Assembly: GCF_002968295.1 (NCBI RefSeq)
Contig: NZ_CP134399.1
Span: 1,984,001-2,048,000 of the forward strand
Source: Mycobacterium sp. ITM-2016-00317
Lineage (GTDB): Bacteria > Actinomycetota > Actinomycetes > Mycobacteriales > Mycobacteriaceae
DNA length: 64,000 bases
Direction of reading: 5' to 3'
A program made the translations under genes and the position numbers. Position 1 is the first letter of the stretch. Each line of letters opens with the position of its first letter. The notes under the pieces are model-generated. The model saw only the letters and a program-made list of their open reading frames with translations, ran no database searches and had not been told where the DNA came from. Shown here piece after piece: positions 1 through 8,831 of this stretch.

Positions 1-418
1 GGCCATCACCCCGACCAGCGCGCCCTGCCGCAGCTCGCCGGTGAGCAACCGGCGCAGGAACGTCTGCTCGACCGCGGTGGCCTCGGCGAAGAGCGCGGCG
101 AGCAGTTCGGCGCGCCGGGCCTGCGATCCGCGGCCCGCGGTCGCACCGATCTCCCCGAACCGGGCGTCGACGTCCTCGACGGTCAGGGTGGGGGTGTCGG
201 CCAGGCCCCGGAACGGAGCGCAGTGACGCCCAGCCGACGCCGATCTGGCGCTGGGTGAGATCCCCGGACAGCCACGACACGACGATGGCGACCAGCCGCG
301 GATCACCCTGCTCGCCTGCCGAACGCAGCAGTTCGGCGATGCGGGCGGTCTTGGCCAGCCGCGACGACGAGGACGCGACATCGGCCGAGGCGGTGGCGAC
401 GTCAACCAGCAGCACCAC
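1..418 (-). pseudogene. ligB: ATP-dependent DNA ligase LigB, N-terminal part, frameshifted and cut by window edge
   Basis: This is the 5' end of an ATP-dependent DNA ligase (Rv3062 family) that seals nicks in repair; the rest lies beyond position 1. Reading from GTG at 418 (415 is an alternative) gives [20 protein letters not shown] and later [20 protein letters not shown], typical of the ligase N-terminal domain. At the C run 206-209 (four bases where three would keep frame) the frame breaks. The next frame continues the family pattern with [15 protein letters not shown] and [14 protein letters not shown] up to the edge. A +1 indel in a homopolymer is likelier to be a sequencing error than true decay. 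Its position beside the Rv3059-Rv3057c homologues fits the M. tuberculosis order. Confidence 0.85.
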
Positions 419-463
419 ACCACCCTGCCACGGTGCCCGGCCACGCCTGGCGGGCGCCGACGG

Positions 464-1981
464 TCAGCGCACCGCGAACGTGATCGAGTGCCATCCGGTC
501 GCACCGTCGGGGACGGGATCGGCCCGGTCCGGCGTCTGGGCGTAGCCGGAATTGTCGGTGGCCCGCACGGTGACCGTGTGGAAGCCGGGGTCGCGGGCGT
601 CCCAGCCGAAGCTCCACAACCGCCAGGTGTCACCGGAGTAGGCGTCCCCCAAGGTCGCAGGCTGCCACGGACCGTCGTCGATCTGGACCTCGACGGCGCG
701 CACCCCGCGCTTCTGCGCCCACGCGGCGCCGCCGAACGTCACCGGACCGACCGGGACGTCCTGCCCGCTGCGCGGCACGTCGATGCGCGAGGCCGTCTTG
801 ATGGGGCCGCGGGCCGACCAGCCCAGCCGGGTCCAGTAGGCCTGCGCGCGGTCGAAGCGCGTCACCTCAAGATCGGTCACCCATTTGGTGGCCGACACGT
901 AGCCGTACAGTCCGGGCACCACCAGACGGGCCGGGTAGCCGTGCTCGAGCGGCAGCGGCTCACCGTTCATCCCGACGGCCAGGAGTGCGTCGTCGCCGGT
1001 CAGCGCCTCGACCGGGGTGCCCGCCGTCCAGCCGTCGACCGACATCGACAGCACCATGTCGGCCTCGGACTGCACCCCCGCCTCGGCGAGCAGGTCCTTG
1101 ACCCGGTAGCCGGTCCAGACGGCATTCGAGATGAGCTCGCCGCCAACCGGATTGGACACGCAGGTGAGTGTGACGACCTCTTCGACCACCTCGAAGCGCG
1201 CCAGATCCTGGTAGCGGTAGGTGACTTCGCGGTCCACCAGGCCGTGGATCCGCAGCTGCCAGTCCTCCCGGCTCAGCTGCGGAACCGTCAGCGCGGTGTC
1301 GATGCGGTAGAAGTCGGTGTTCGGGGTGACGAACGACGGCAGCGCGACATCTGCGGGCTGCACCGTGGCCGGGATGGGTGGGGCGGCCCGGTCGATCTTG
1401 GGCAGCGCGAACGCCTCCCGGTCGCCGGACACCGACGACATCCAGCGGTTCACCACCACCCCGAGGACCCCGGCGGCGACGCCGCCGCCGAGCAGGCCGA
1501 GGGTGACCAGCGACAGCCGTCTGCCCTCGTCGGTGCCGTCGCGTTCGTCGGCGTCGGTGAACCGGCCCGACACCAGCAGGCGCAGCACTGCGACCCCGCA
1601 CCCGACGCCCACCACGGTGGGCACGATGTCGGGTGCGGTGGCGCCGGCGCGGGACAGCACCGCGGCGCATCCCACCCCGCCGGCGGCCACGAACATCGCG
1701 CTGCCCAGCGGCCGGCCCCGGGATTCGGCGATCCCCGCGACCGCGGCGATCGCCGCGATGGTCAGCAGCAGGATCACACCGAGCGCCAGCTTGTCGGCGG
1801 TGCCGAAGGTGCTGATCGCCCATTCCTTCACCGGGCCCGGCGTCAGATCGATCACCGCGGAGCCGACCGCGGTGCGCACGTCGGCCTCCGGCCCGAACGC
1901 GGCGGCCACGAGTTGGGCCACCCCGACGCCGACCGCCGCTGCGGCCACCCCGGCCAGCGCCCTGGCGCCGCGCGTGCTCAT
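464..1981 (-). CDS. Membrane-anchored molybdopterin-dependent oxidoreductase (sulfite oxidase fold)
   Basis: The protein has 505 residues. The N-terminal ~190 residues hold several hydrophobic segments (about 7-28, 63-85, 92-110, 118-135 and 160-180). A sulfite-oxidase-type domain follows from about residue 215. The stretch [20 protein letters not shown] carries the cysteine expected to bind the molybdenum cofactor, and [20 protein letters not shown] is characteristic of the family. The C-terminal ~110 residues form the dimerisation domain. Anchoring is by multiple N-terminal helices; no Tat twin-arginine signal is visible, so the side of the membrane holding the active site is not obvious. 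The layout resembles mycobacterial Rv0218-type proteins. The substrate is unknown; sulfite or an oxidised sulfur or nitrogen compound is possible. It reads away from the neighbouring SDR. Confidence 0.85.
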   Translation of the reverse strand: MSTRGARALAGVAAAAVGVGVAQLVAAAFGPEADVRTAVGSAVIDLTPGPVKEWAISTFGTADKLALGVILLLTIAAIAAVAGIAESRGRPLGSAMFVAAGGVGCAAVLSRAGATAPDIVPTVVGVGCGVAVLRLLVSGRFTDADERDGTDEGRRLSLVTLGLLGGGVAAGVLGVVVNRWMSSVSGDREAFALPKIDRAAPPIPATVQPADVALPSFVTPNTDFYRIDTALTVPQLSREDWQLRIHGLVDREVTYRYQDLARFEVVEEVVTLTCVSNPVGGELISNAVWTGYRVKDLLAEAGVQSEADMVLSMSVDGWTAGTPVEALTGDDALLAVGMNGEPLPLEHGYPARLVVPGLYGYVSATKWVTDLEVTRFDRAQAYWTRLGWSARGPIKTASRIDVPRSGQDVPVGPVTFGGAAWAQKRGVRAVEVQIDDGPWQPATLGDAYSGDTWRLWSFGWDARDPGFHTVTVRATDNSGYAQTPDRADPVPDGATGWHSITFAVR

Positions 1982-2095
1982 CCCGCCAAGGTACCGCCGC
2001 GCAGAACCCGTAACCCTTACCGAATGGTGTCATCGGCTAGGTTGCAGGTGGGCTTTACACATCGTCCATGTTCTGGAAAGTGCGAAAGGGAGCAG

Positions 2096-2863
2096 ATGGA
2101 GATCGAGGGCAAGAAGGCCGTCGTCGTCGGCGGCGCGTCGGGCTTCGGGCGGGCCACCGCGGAGGCGCTGGCCAAGCGGGGAGCCAGCGTGGCGGTGCTG
2201 GACCGGCCGCAGTCCAAGGGCAAAGAGGTGGCCGACCAGATCGGCGGCACCTTCCACGAGGTCGACATCACCGACTTCGACGGCACCGAGGCCGTGCTCA
2301 ACCAGGCCGTGGAGGCGCTGGGGGGCCTGCACATCGCGGTCACCACCGCCGGTGGCGGCATCGCCGAGCGCACGGTCAAGAAGGACGGTCCGCACAGCCT
2401 GGAGTCCTTCCGCAAGAGCATCGACCTGAACCTGATCGGCACGTTCAACATCAGCAGGCTGGCCGGCTGGCACATGTCGAAGAACGACCCGGTCGACGAC
2501 GAGGCCGAGGAGCGCGGCGTCATCATCAACACCGCCTCGATCGCGGCGTTCGAGGGCCAGATCGGGCAGGTCGCCTACACCGCCTCCAAGGCCGCGATCG
2601 CCGGCATGTGCCTGACCATGGCGCGTGACATGGGCAGCCTGGGGATCCGCGCGCTCGCGATCGCGCCCAGCCTGTTCGCCACCGGCCTGACCGAGGGCAT
2701 CCCCGACGAGTTCGCCAGCGTGCTGACCAAGGACGCGGCTTTCCCGAAGCGGCTCGGCAAGCCCGAGGAGTACGCGAAGCTCGCGCTCGCGATCGTGGAG
2801 AACCCGATGCTCAACGGCCAGTGCCTCCGACTGGACGCCGGCCAGCGCTTCGCCCCCAAGTAA
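2096..2863 (+). CDS. SDR oxidoreductase, HSD10 / 3-hydroxyacyl-CoA dehydrogenase type II-like
   Basis: A 255-residue classical short-chain dehydrogenase, NAD-dependent and probably cytosolic. The nucleotide-binding motif GGASGFG is at residues 11-17, and the catalytic motif YTASK follows NTASIAAFEGQIGQ. The C-terminal sequence FPKRLGKPEEYAKLALAIVE with ENPMLNGQCLRLD is the hallmark of the HSD10 branch, which oxidises short 3-hydroxyacyl-CoAs and some steroids. ATG 2096 is chosen because AAAGGGAGC lies just upstream and the Rossmann strand begins right after it; the open frame extends far upstream only as antisense noise over the molybdenum gene. A role in fatty acid or isoleucine degradation is inferred from family only. 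Confidence 0.88.
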   Translation: MEIEGKKAVVVGGASGFGRATAEALAKRGASVAVLDRPQSKGKEVADQIGGTFHEVDITDFDGTEAVLNQAVEALGGLHIAVTTAGGGIAERTVKKDGPHSLESFRKSIDLNLIGTFNISRLAGWHMSKNDPVDDEAEERGVIINTASIAAFEGQIGQVAYTASKAAIAGMCLTMARDMGSLGIRALAIAPSLFATGLTEGIPDEFASVLTKDAAFPKRLGKPEEYAKLALAIVENPMLNGQCLRLDAGQRFAPK

Positions 2864-2934
2864 CCGAGGGAATCGGGCGCGCTGACGACGCTGAGTGTCG
2901 CTTGGCGCGCCCGATTCGCCACTAGGGTGGCGGC

Positions 2935-4671
2935 ATGGCCACAGTTGCTGATCACGTCATCGCGACCCTTCGCGCCAGCGGCGTCCAGCGGGTCTACGGC
3001 CTGCCCGGGGACAGCCTCAACGGGTTCACCGACGCGCTGCGCCGATCCGGTGAGATCAGCTGGGAACACGTGCGCCACGAGGAGACGGCCGCCTTCGCCG
3101 CGGCCGCCGACGCGGGGCTGACCGGACAGCTCGCCGTGTGCGCGGGCAGCTGCGGGCCGGGCAACCTGCACCTGATCAACGGGCTGTTCGACGCCCAGCG
3201 CAGCCGGGTCCCGGTGCTGGCGATCGCCGCGCACATCCCGCGGTCCGAGATCGGCTCCGACTACTTCCAGGAGACCCACCCGCAGGAGCTGTTCCGCGAG
3301 TGCAGCGTCTACCGGGAGATGGTCAGCACCCCCGAGATGCTGCCGCGGATTCTGCACATGGCGATGCGGGCCGCGGTCGAGGAGCGGGGCGTGGCCGTGG
3401 TGGTGATCCCCGGCGAGATCTTCCTGCAGAAGGTCGACGCGACCGCGTGGCAGAGCAGGCCCGTGCTGCCGACGCGATCGGTGGTGCGCCCCGACGACGC
3501 CGCGCTGCGCGACGCCGCGGCGATGCTCAACGAGGCGCAGGCGGTGACCATCCTCGGCGGCGCAGGCGTCGAAGGCGCGCACGACGAGCTCGTGCAGCTC
3601 GCCGGCACGCTGAACGCCCCGGTGGTACATGCGTTGCGCGGCAAGGACTTCATCGAATACGACAATCCGTACGACGTCGGCATGACCGGCCTGCTGGGCT
3701 TCGCGTCCGGCTATAAGGCGATCAAGGAATCCGACCTGCTGCTGATGCTCGGCACCGACTTCCCGTACCAGCAGTTCTATCCCGATCATGCCAAGGTGAT
3801 CCAGGTGGACATCCGCGGCCGCAACCTCGGCCGGCGCACACCGATCGACCTCGGCCTGGTCGGCTCGGTCGGCGACACGCTGTCGGCACTGCAGCCGCTG
3901 CTGAGGCAGAAGACCGACCGCACGCACCTGGACCGCTCGCTGAAGCACTACCGCAGAACCCGCAAGACCCTCGACGACCTCGCCGTCAACGACCGAGACC
4001 GCACCCCGATCAGGCCGGAATATGTTGCCGCACTGGTGAACACGCTGGCCTCCGACGATGCGGTGTTCACCGCCGACGTCGGCTCGCCGGTGGTGTGGGC
4101 GGCGCGCTACCTGGCCATGAACGGACGCCGAAGGCTCCTCGGATCGTTCAACCACGGCACCATGGCCAACGCTTTGCCGCACGCGATCGGCGCGCAGACC
4201 GCGTTCCCGCAGCGGCAGGTGGTGGCGCTGGCCGGCGACGGCGGACTGACGATGCTGTTCGGTGAGCTGATCACGTTGATCCAGAACCGATTACCGGTCA
4301 AGGTCGTCGTGTTCAACAACTCCTCGCTGAACTTCGTCGAGCTGGAGATGAAGGCCGCGGGCATCGTGACGTTCGGCACCGATCTGGTCAACCCGGACTT
4401 CGCCGCCGTCGCGCAGTCGATGGGGGTCTTCGGGCGGCGCGTCGAGCGTCCCGACGAGCTGGAGTCGGCGCTGGCGGCCGCGTTCGCGGTCAGCGGACCC
4501 GCTGTCGTGGACGTCGTCACCGCCCGCCAGGAACTGTCGATCCCGCCGGCCATCACCGCCGAACAGGCCAAGGGTTTCTCGCTGTATGCGATCAGGACCA
4601 TCCTCGCCGGCCGCGGGGACGAACTGCTGGACCTGGTGACCACCAACGTGGCGCGGCGCATTCTGGACTGA
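2935..4671 (+). CDS. poxB: Pyruvate dehydrogenase (quinone), ThDP-dependent
   Basis: A 578-residue thiamine-diphosphate enzyme with the three-domain layout of PoxB and acetolactate synthase. The N-terminal pyrimidine-binding domain has GVQRVYGLPGDSLNGFTDAL and the catalytic glutamate in HEETAAFAA. A central domain spans about residues 190-330. The C-terminal domain has the diphosphate-binding GDGGLTMLFGE...NN motif. Length and the HPQELFRECSVY region fit pyruvate:quinone oxidoreductase, which converts pyruvate to acetate and CO2 and passes electrons to menaquinone at the membrane. A TAGGGT box at 2923-2928 lies six bases before ATG 2935, so the message is probably leaderless. Acetolactate synthase is less likely because of the PoxB-like sequence and solitary context. 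Confidence 0.87.
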   Translation: MATVADHVIATLRASGVQRVYGLPGDSLNGFTDALRRSGEISWEHVRHEETAAFAAAADAGLTGQLAVCAGSCGPGNLHLINGLFDAQRSRVPVLAIAAHIPRSEIGSDYFQETHPQELFRECSVYREMVSTPEMLPRILHMAMRAAVEERGVAVVVIPGEIFLQKVDATAWQSRPVLPTRSVVRPDDAALRDAAAMLNEAQAVTILGGAGVEGAHDELVQLAGTLNAPVVHALRGKDFIEYDNPYDVGMTGLLGFASGYKAIKESDLLLMLGTDFPYQQFYPDHAKVIQVDIRGRNLGRRTPIDLGLVGSVGDTLSALQPLLRQKTDRTHLDRSLKHYRRTRKTLDDLAVNDRDRTPIRPEYVAALVNTLASDDAVFTADVGSPVVWAARYLAMNGRRRLLGSFNHGTMANALPHAIGAQTAFPQRQVVALAGDGGLTMLFGELITLIQNRLPVKVVVFNNSSLNFVELEMKAAGIVTFGTDLVNPDFAAVAQSMGVFGRRVERPDELESALAAAFAVSGPAVVDVVTARQELSIPPAITAEQAKGFSLYAIRTILAGRGDELLDLVTTNVARRILD

Positions 4672-4701
4672 TCCCGTCCGCCGACCTGGCACCATGGCGG
4701 C

Positions 4702-5753
4702 ATGCCGGTGGACATGACGCTGACCGAGGCCGAGACCGACGCACTGCGGAAGTGGGTGCGGGGGAGCGGGATCGGGTCGACAGTCACCGACGTCGAACCG
4801 CTGACCGGGGGCTCTCAGAACATCGTGGTGCGCCTGCGGGTGGACGGTGAGCCGATGGTGCTGCGCGGCCGCCGGAGCACCCGCGGCCCACGAGCGACAA
4901 CACCATGCGACGAGAGATCGCGGTGCTGCAGACGCTGAAGGGCACCACGGTGCCACACCCGGAATTGATCGCCGGATGCGAGGACCTCGGTGTGCTCGGA
5001 GTGGTGTTCTATCTGATGGAGGCCGTCGACGGGTTCAACCCCGGCACGGAGGTCGACGAGGCCTACGTCAGGGACGCCGACATGCGGCGCAGGATCGGGC
5101 CGTCCTACGCGGCGAGCCTGGCCGAACTCGGCAAGGTGGGCTGGCAGGGCAGCCCGCTGGCCGCACTGAAACGTCCGGGATCCTTTCTGGCACGGCAGGT
5201 TCCGCAGTTCATGCGGCTGCTGGAGAGCTACCGGCACGACAACTACGCGCCCGAGTCGTTCCCGTCGGTGCACGTGCTCGCCGACTGGCTGGACTCGCGC
5301 AGGCCCGACGACGCCGAGCCCGGAATCATGCACGGGGACTGCCATCTGAACAACGTGCTGCTGCGCCGCGACGTCCCCGAGCTCGCGGCGTTCATCGACT
5401 GGGAGATGTGCACCGTCGGGGACCCGCTGCTCGACCTCGGCTGGATGCTGGTGTGCTGGCCGGACGGACCCAACCCCATCGACGCCGGATCGGCACTGGC
5501 CGCCCTCGGCGGGCTGGCCACCAGGGCCGAACTGATCGAGGCCTACCTGGACGCCGGCGGGCGCCGGACGCCGCGGCTGGACTGGTATGTCGCGATGGCG
5601 TGCTTCAAACTCGCGATCGTCATCGAGGGAACCTGGTCGCGCCACCTGGCCGGGCAGGCCAGTGCCGAGGCCGGTGAGCGGCTGCACGCGTCCGCGGAGA
5701 ACCTGATCGCGCTCGGAACGCGAGTGTCGGCGGGCGACAACCCGTTCGGGTGA
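4702..5753 (+). pseudogene. Aminoglycoside/choline kinase-like phosphotransferase, one frameshift
   Basis: A phosphotransferase-family (APH fold) gene of about 350 codons, read in two frames. The first frame (4702 to about 4866) gives the N-lobe, with VTDVEPLTGGSQNIVVRLRV. The second frame (about 4868-5753) carries MRREIAVLQTLKGTTVPHPE, the catalytic loop HGDCHLNNVL and the metal site IDWEMCTVGDPLLDLGWML. Inserting one C in CTGCGC/GGCCGCC near 4867 restores a continuous protein reading LRRPPEHPRPTSDN. The family is common in mycobacteria and related to the kinase domain beside acyl-CoA dehydrogenases (ACAD10 type); its substrate is unknown. All active-site motifs are intact, which argues for a sequencing indel over decay. 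Confidence 0.85.
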
Positions 5754-5757
5754 CCGC

Positions 5758-6528
5758 TCAGCGGTAGGCGTCGACGCCGAGCTTGACCGCCAGCGCGACG
5801 CCGGCGAGGCCGATGAGGATGCGCAGGGGCTTGTCCGGGCTGTGCCGCACCACCACCGGGCCGAGCCGGGAGCCGAGCAGACAGCCGATTCCGAGCGCGA
5901 GCACCGCCGACCACTGCACGGGCGCCACGACCGCGAAGATCAGCGCGGCCACCCCGTTGGCCAGTCCGAGGACGACGTTCTTGCCCGCGTTGGCATGGGC
6001 CAGTGTCTGGCCGCCGAGCCGCAGGAACAGCGCCAGCAGCAGCACGCCCGCCGCGGCGCCGAAATAGCCGCCATAGATGCAGATCGCGAACACCGCGGCA
6101 CCCTGCAGCGCGAGGGTGAGCCGCTGCCGGCGTCGCGACGCACCCGAGGTGTCCGGGGCGGGCCGCACCGGCAGCAGGATCGCCAGGGAGGCGAACCCGA
6201 GCAGCGCAGGCACGATCTTCTCGAAACCCTCGGCCGGCGTCGACAACAGCAGGATGGCGCCGGTGACCCCGCCGACCGCGGCGAAGGGCAGCACCCGCTT
6301 CAACATCGCACCCTGGCCGGCCAACTCGGGCCGCGACCCCAGGACCGACCCGACCCCGTTGAACACCAGCGCCACGGTGTTGGTGACGTTGGCGCTGACC
6401 GGCGGCAGCCCCGCCAGCAGCAGCGCCGGATAGGTGGCCACCGAGGCCAGGCCCGCGATGCTGCCGGTCAGCCCGCCGGCGATTCCGGCCACGAACAGCA
6501 GCACCGCTTGCGACCAGGACACCGGCAC
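5758..6528 (-). CDS. TSUP (TauE/SafE) family membrane transporter
   Basis: A 256-residue hydrophobic protein with about eight membrane helices in two similar halves, as in the sulfite exporter TauE/SafE (TSUP) family. The first half starts with GIAGGLTGSIAGLASVATYP and carries LPPVSANVTNTVALVFNG. The second half has YGGYFGAAAGVLLLALFL and HANAGKNVVLGLANG. Such permeases export or import small sulfur or organic anions across the inner membrane. The start is GTG 6528. It ends four bases from the convergent phosphotransferase. The molybdenum sulfite-oxidase-like gene is nearby, but nothing links the two directly. Confidence 0.85.
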   Translation of the reverse strand: MPVSWSQAVLLFVAGIAGGLTGSIAGLASVATYPALLLAGLPPVSANVTNTVALVFNGVGSVLGSRPELAGQGAMLKRVLPFAAVGGVTGAILLLSTPAEGFEKIVPALLGFASLAILLPVRPAPDTSGASRRRQRLTLALQGAAVFAICIYGGYFGAAAGVLLLALFLRLGGQTLAHANAGKNVVLGLANGVAALIFAVVAPVQWSAVLALGIGCLLGSRLGPVVVRHSPDKPLRILIGLAGVALAVKLGVDAYR

Positions 6529-6571
6529 ATTGTGCCCGTCCCGCCGGATGGGGACCGGCCGAGAGAGGTGT

Positions 6572-6601
6572 TTGCGCCAAGGGAGCGGGGAGGTCTAGCA
6601 T
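6572..6601 (+). promoter_or_regulatory. Promoter of the leader ORF and LeuA-domain gene
   Basis: TTGCGC (6572-6577) and TAGCAT (6596-6601) are separated by 18 bases, a workable -35/-10 pair for the mycobacterial housekeeping sigma factor. Seven bases later comes GTG 6609, the start of a short leader ORF, so transcription should begin at or next to that codon. Confidence 0.5.
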
Positions 6602-6608
6602 CGCTGAC

Positions 6609-6650
6609 GTGCCGAGGCGACTCGTAGTAGAAACCCGCAGCGGGGTCTGA
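6609..6650 (+). CDS. Candidate 13-codon leader peptide (attenuator)
   Basis: GTG 6609 opens an ORF of 13 codons and a stop, encoding MPRRLVVETRSGV. It includes the tandem Leu-Val-Val codons CTC GTA GTA; GTA is rare in this GC-rich genome. The ORF begins seven bases after a -10 box, so it should be translated from a leaderless mRNA. Its last five codons form the left arm of a strong hairpin. Together with the downstream LeuA-type regulatory-domain gene, this looks like ribosome-mediated transcription attenuation by a branched-chain amino acid. Leader-peptide attenuators of leu and ilv genes are known in Actinobacteria; this instance is an inference. Confidence 0.45.
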   Translation: MPRRLVVETRSGV

Positions 6651-6696
6651 TTCTGACCGACCCCCCGCTGTGGGTCGTTCGCTACGTTCGTCGGTC
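6634..6696 (+). promoter_or_regulatory. Attenuator-like RNA hairpins before the LeuA-domain gene
   Basis: The arms CCCGCAGCGGGGTC (6634-6647) and GACCCCCCGCTGTGGG (6659-6674) pair almost completely and enclose the leader stop codon. A competing pairing is possible between GACCGAC (6655-6661) and GTCGGTC (6690-6696), which would disrupt the first stem. Mutually exclusive stems that overlap the end of a short ORF are the usual attenuation arrangement. No clear U-tract follows, so the terminating form is not certain. Confidence 0.4.
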
Positions 6697-6725
6697 GTGT
6701 CCTCTCGGATCGAAAAGGCCGGCAC

Positions 6726-7208
6726 ATGAATTCCCTCATCACCCCGTCAGGTGGCCCACTCATGACTTTCTCCGCCGTCGTCGACGGCCGACTGCCGAGC
6801 GCACTGCGCGGGCCGGCCGAGAGCAAGACGTTCGATGAGTTCTGCGACGAATACGCGCCCGCGTCCGGACCGGTGCGCCTGGGCCAGTGGTCCTGCGTGG
6901 ACAACGAGCGGCGGCTGGGCCCGCAGGTCCGGACCTATCAGGCCACGCTGGCGTTGGGGGACCGCATCGGCACGTCGCGAGCGGCGGCGTGCGGCCCCGT
7001 CGCCGCGCTGACCGCGATGCTGTACGACCACGGCGTCGCCGTCGAGATGACGGCGTTCCACCAGTTGCCCGCAGGCGCGCACACCGCGACGTTCATCCAC
7101 GGCAGCGACGGTGGCAGCTCCCGGTGGGCGATGGGGTGGTCCGACGATCCGACCGAGTCGGCGTTGCGCGCGGTCGTGGCGTGCGCCAACCGGTTGATCA
7201 CCCGCTGA
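6726..7208 (+). CDS. Stand-alone LeuA-type allosteric (regulatory) domain protein
   Basis: The protein has 160 residues. From about residue 50 it resembles the C-terminal regulatory domain of 2-isopropylmalate synthase: GPVRLGQWSC, then YQATLALGDRIGTSRAAACG, PVAALTAMLYDHGVAVEM and FHQLPAGAHTATF. No TIM-barrel catalytic domain is present. The full-length LeuA regulatory domain binds leucine, so this could be a free leucine sensor or a protein that pairs with LeuA; that is inference. The start may be ATG 6726 or ATG 6762, where MTFSAVVDGRLPSALRG begins. It sits behind a leader ORF and hairpin (6609-6696) that suggest amino-acid control, and it faces CYP136 convergently. Confidence 0.7.
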   Translation: MNSLITPSGGPLMTFSAVVDGRLPSALRGPAESKTFDEFCDEYAPASGPVRLGQWSCVDNERRLGPQVRTYQATLALGDRIGTSRAAACGPVAALTAMLYDHGVAVEMTAFHQLPAGAHTATFIHGSDGGSSRWAMGWSDDPTESALRAVVACANRLITR

Positions 7209-7215
7209 CCTGAAA

Positions 7216-7278
7216 CGCCGAAATCGCATTCCGCGCGGGCCTTTTCGCGTGATGGCCGCGTGGAATGCGATTTCGGCG
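7216..7278. repeat. Long intergenic hairpin, family A copy 1
   Basis: The arms at 7216-7238 and 7256-7278 are inverted copies matching at 22 of 23 positions (CGCCGAAATCGCATTCC...), around a 17-base loop. The element sits exactly between two convergent genes (ends at 7208 and 7286), so it may act as a bidirectional terminator. A related element with recognisably similar arms lies at 25035-25097. Confidence 0.8.
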
Positions 7279-7285
7279 AGGGAAA

Positions 7286-8767
7286 TCAGTGCCGCGGGCG
7301 CAGCATGATCGGCATGCCGTCGAGTGGCACCGGCATGCCGCCGTAGTCGTAGCGCGGCTCATAGCCCGGACGCGGCAACTCCAGTCGGTAGTTCTGCAGC
7401 AGCCGGTGCATCACCGTCTTGATCTCCAGCTGGCCGAACACCATGCCGATGCACTTGTGGGCGCCGCCGCCGAACGGGGCGAATGCGTACCGGTGCTTCT
7501 TGTGCTCGTTGCGCGGCTCGGTGAACCGCTCCGGATCGAACTTGTCCGGGTCGGTCCACAGCTCCGGCAACCGGTGGTTGATCGACGGCCAGGTCACGAC
7601 GCTGGTGCCGGCCGGGATGTAGTAGCCCAGCAGGTCGGTGTCACGGACGGCCTGGCGGAAGTTGAACGGCAGCGGGGTCATCATCCGCAGCGACTCGTTG
7701 ATCACCAGGTCGTAGGTCTCGAGCTTGTCCAGCGCCTCGATGTCGAGCGGGCCGTCGCCGATACGCGCCGACTCCTCGCGCAACCGGTCCTGCCACTGCG
7801 GGTTGGCGGCCAGGTGGTAGGCCATCGTCGTCATGGTCGACGTCGACGTGTCGTGCGCGGCCATCATCAGGAAGATCATGTGGCTGACGATCTGGTCGTC
7901 GGTGAAGGTCTGGCCGTCCTCGTCGGCGGAATGGCACAGCACGCTGAACATGTCAGTGCTCTCCGAGCGCCGCTTCTCGCCGATGCGGCTGGAGAAGTAG
8001 TCCTCCAGCGTCTTGCGCGCCTTGATCCCGCGCCACCACGTCAGCGGCGGCACCGGCTTGCGCACGATCGCGTTGCCCGCGCGGGTGGTGGTGGTGAACG
8101 CCTGGTTCACCGTCGTGACCAGAGCGCGGTCCGTGCCCGCGGGCACGCCCATGAACACCTCGGAGGCGATGTCGAGCGTGAGCTCCTTGATCGCCGGGTG
8201 GAACAGGAAGCGCGGGTCGTTGGCCACCCAGTCGTCGGCGAGCACCGCCGAGGCCACCGAGTCGATATGGGACACATAGCCGGTCAGCCGGCTGCGGGTG
8301 AACGCCTCCTGCATGATCCGGCGGTGGAACAGGTGCTCGTCGAAGTCGAGCAGCATCAGGCCGCCCTCGAAGAACGGGCCTATCACCGGGTCCCAGGCAC
8401 GCTGGGAGAAGTCCTTGTTGCGGTTGGTGAACACCGCCTGGGTCGCGTCGGGACCCAGCGCCATCACCGACGACAGCGCCGGCGACTCGGCGAAGTACAC
8501 CGGGCCGTGCTTGCGGTAGATCTCCAGGATGAAGTCGGGGCCGCCGCGGAAGATCTCGATCATGTGGCCGAGGATCGGCAGGCCCGCGTCGCCGCGGATC
8601 GGCTTCAGGTCGCTGCCGGCGGGCGGATCGGCCAGCACGAACTGGTCCCATTGCTTGTCCTTGAGACGTTTCTCCACCACCCCCATGCCGGGAATCGTGA
8701 CCGGCGTCGGCTTCAGCCGCCGTTTTGCCTGGTCGAGCAAATAGTCAGTGGTCGAGACTGTCGGCAC
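7286..8767 (-). CDS. cyp136: Cytochrome P450 CYP136
   Basis: A 493-residue haem monooxygenase, close in length and position to Rv3059. The I-helix oxygen-activation motif reads MMAAHDTSTSTM. The K-helix ExxR is ESLR in VINESLRMMTPLP. The haem-binding loop FAPFGGGAHKCIG carries the axial cysteine near the C-terminus. The enzyme is expected to hydroxylate a hydrophobic, perhaps sterol- or lipid-like, substrate using ferredoxin and ferredoxin reductase encoded elsewhere. It is divergent from a TetR gene, with a palindromic operator in between (8832-8849), so local repression is likely. The in vivo substrate is unknown. Confidence 0.93.
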   Translation of the reverse strand: MPTVSTTDYLLDQAKRRLKPTPVTIPGMGVVEKRLKDKQWDQFVLADPPAGSDLKPIRGDAGLPILGHMIEIFRGGPDFILEIYRKHGPVYFAESPALSSVMALGPDATQAVFTNRNKDFSQRAWDPVIGPFFEGGLMLLDFDEHLFHRRIMQEAFTRSRLTGYVSHIDSVASAVLADDWVANDPRFLFHPAIKELTLDIASEVFMGVPAGTDRALVTTVNQAFTTTTRAGNAIVRKPVPPLTWWRGIKARKTLEDYFSSRIGEKRRSESTDMFSVLCHSADEDGQTFTDDQIVSHMIFLMMAAHDTSTSTMTTMAYHLAANPQWQDRLREESARIGDGPLDIEALDKLETYDLVINESLRMMTPLPFNFRQAVRDTDLLGYYIPAGTSVVTWPSINHRLPELWTDPDKFDPERFTEPRNEHKKHRYAFAPFGGGAHKCIGMVFGQLEIKTVMHRLLQNYRLELPRPGYEPRYDYGGMPVPLDGMPIMLRPRH

Positions 8768-8831
8768 CTGAACGCTCCTGGAAGTCGAAGGTTGTGGTCG
8801 ATGTCACTCTGAACGCCATCCTGACCGACCC

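Noticed and set aside
488..2095. An open frame extending the SDR at 2096 far upstream
   Set aside because: The extension is antisense to the molybdenum gene and lacks any domain; the SDR starts naturally at ATG 2096 with a ribosome site.
7265..8812. A 515-residue open frame on the plus strand opposite CYP136
   Set aside because: It is an antisense shadow: composition is rich in His, Arg and Val repeats typical of reversed GC-rich codons, with no domain, while CYP136 on the minus strand has all P450 motifs.
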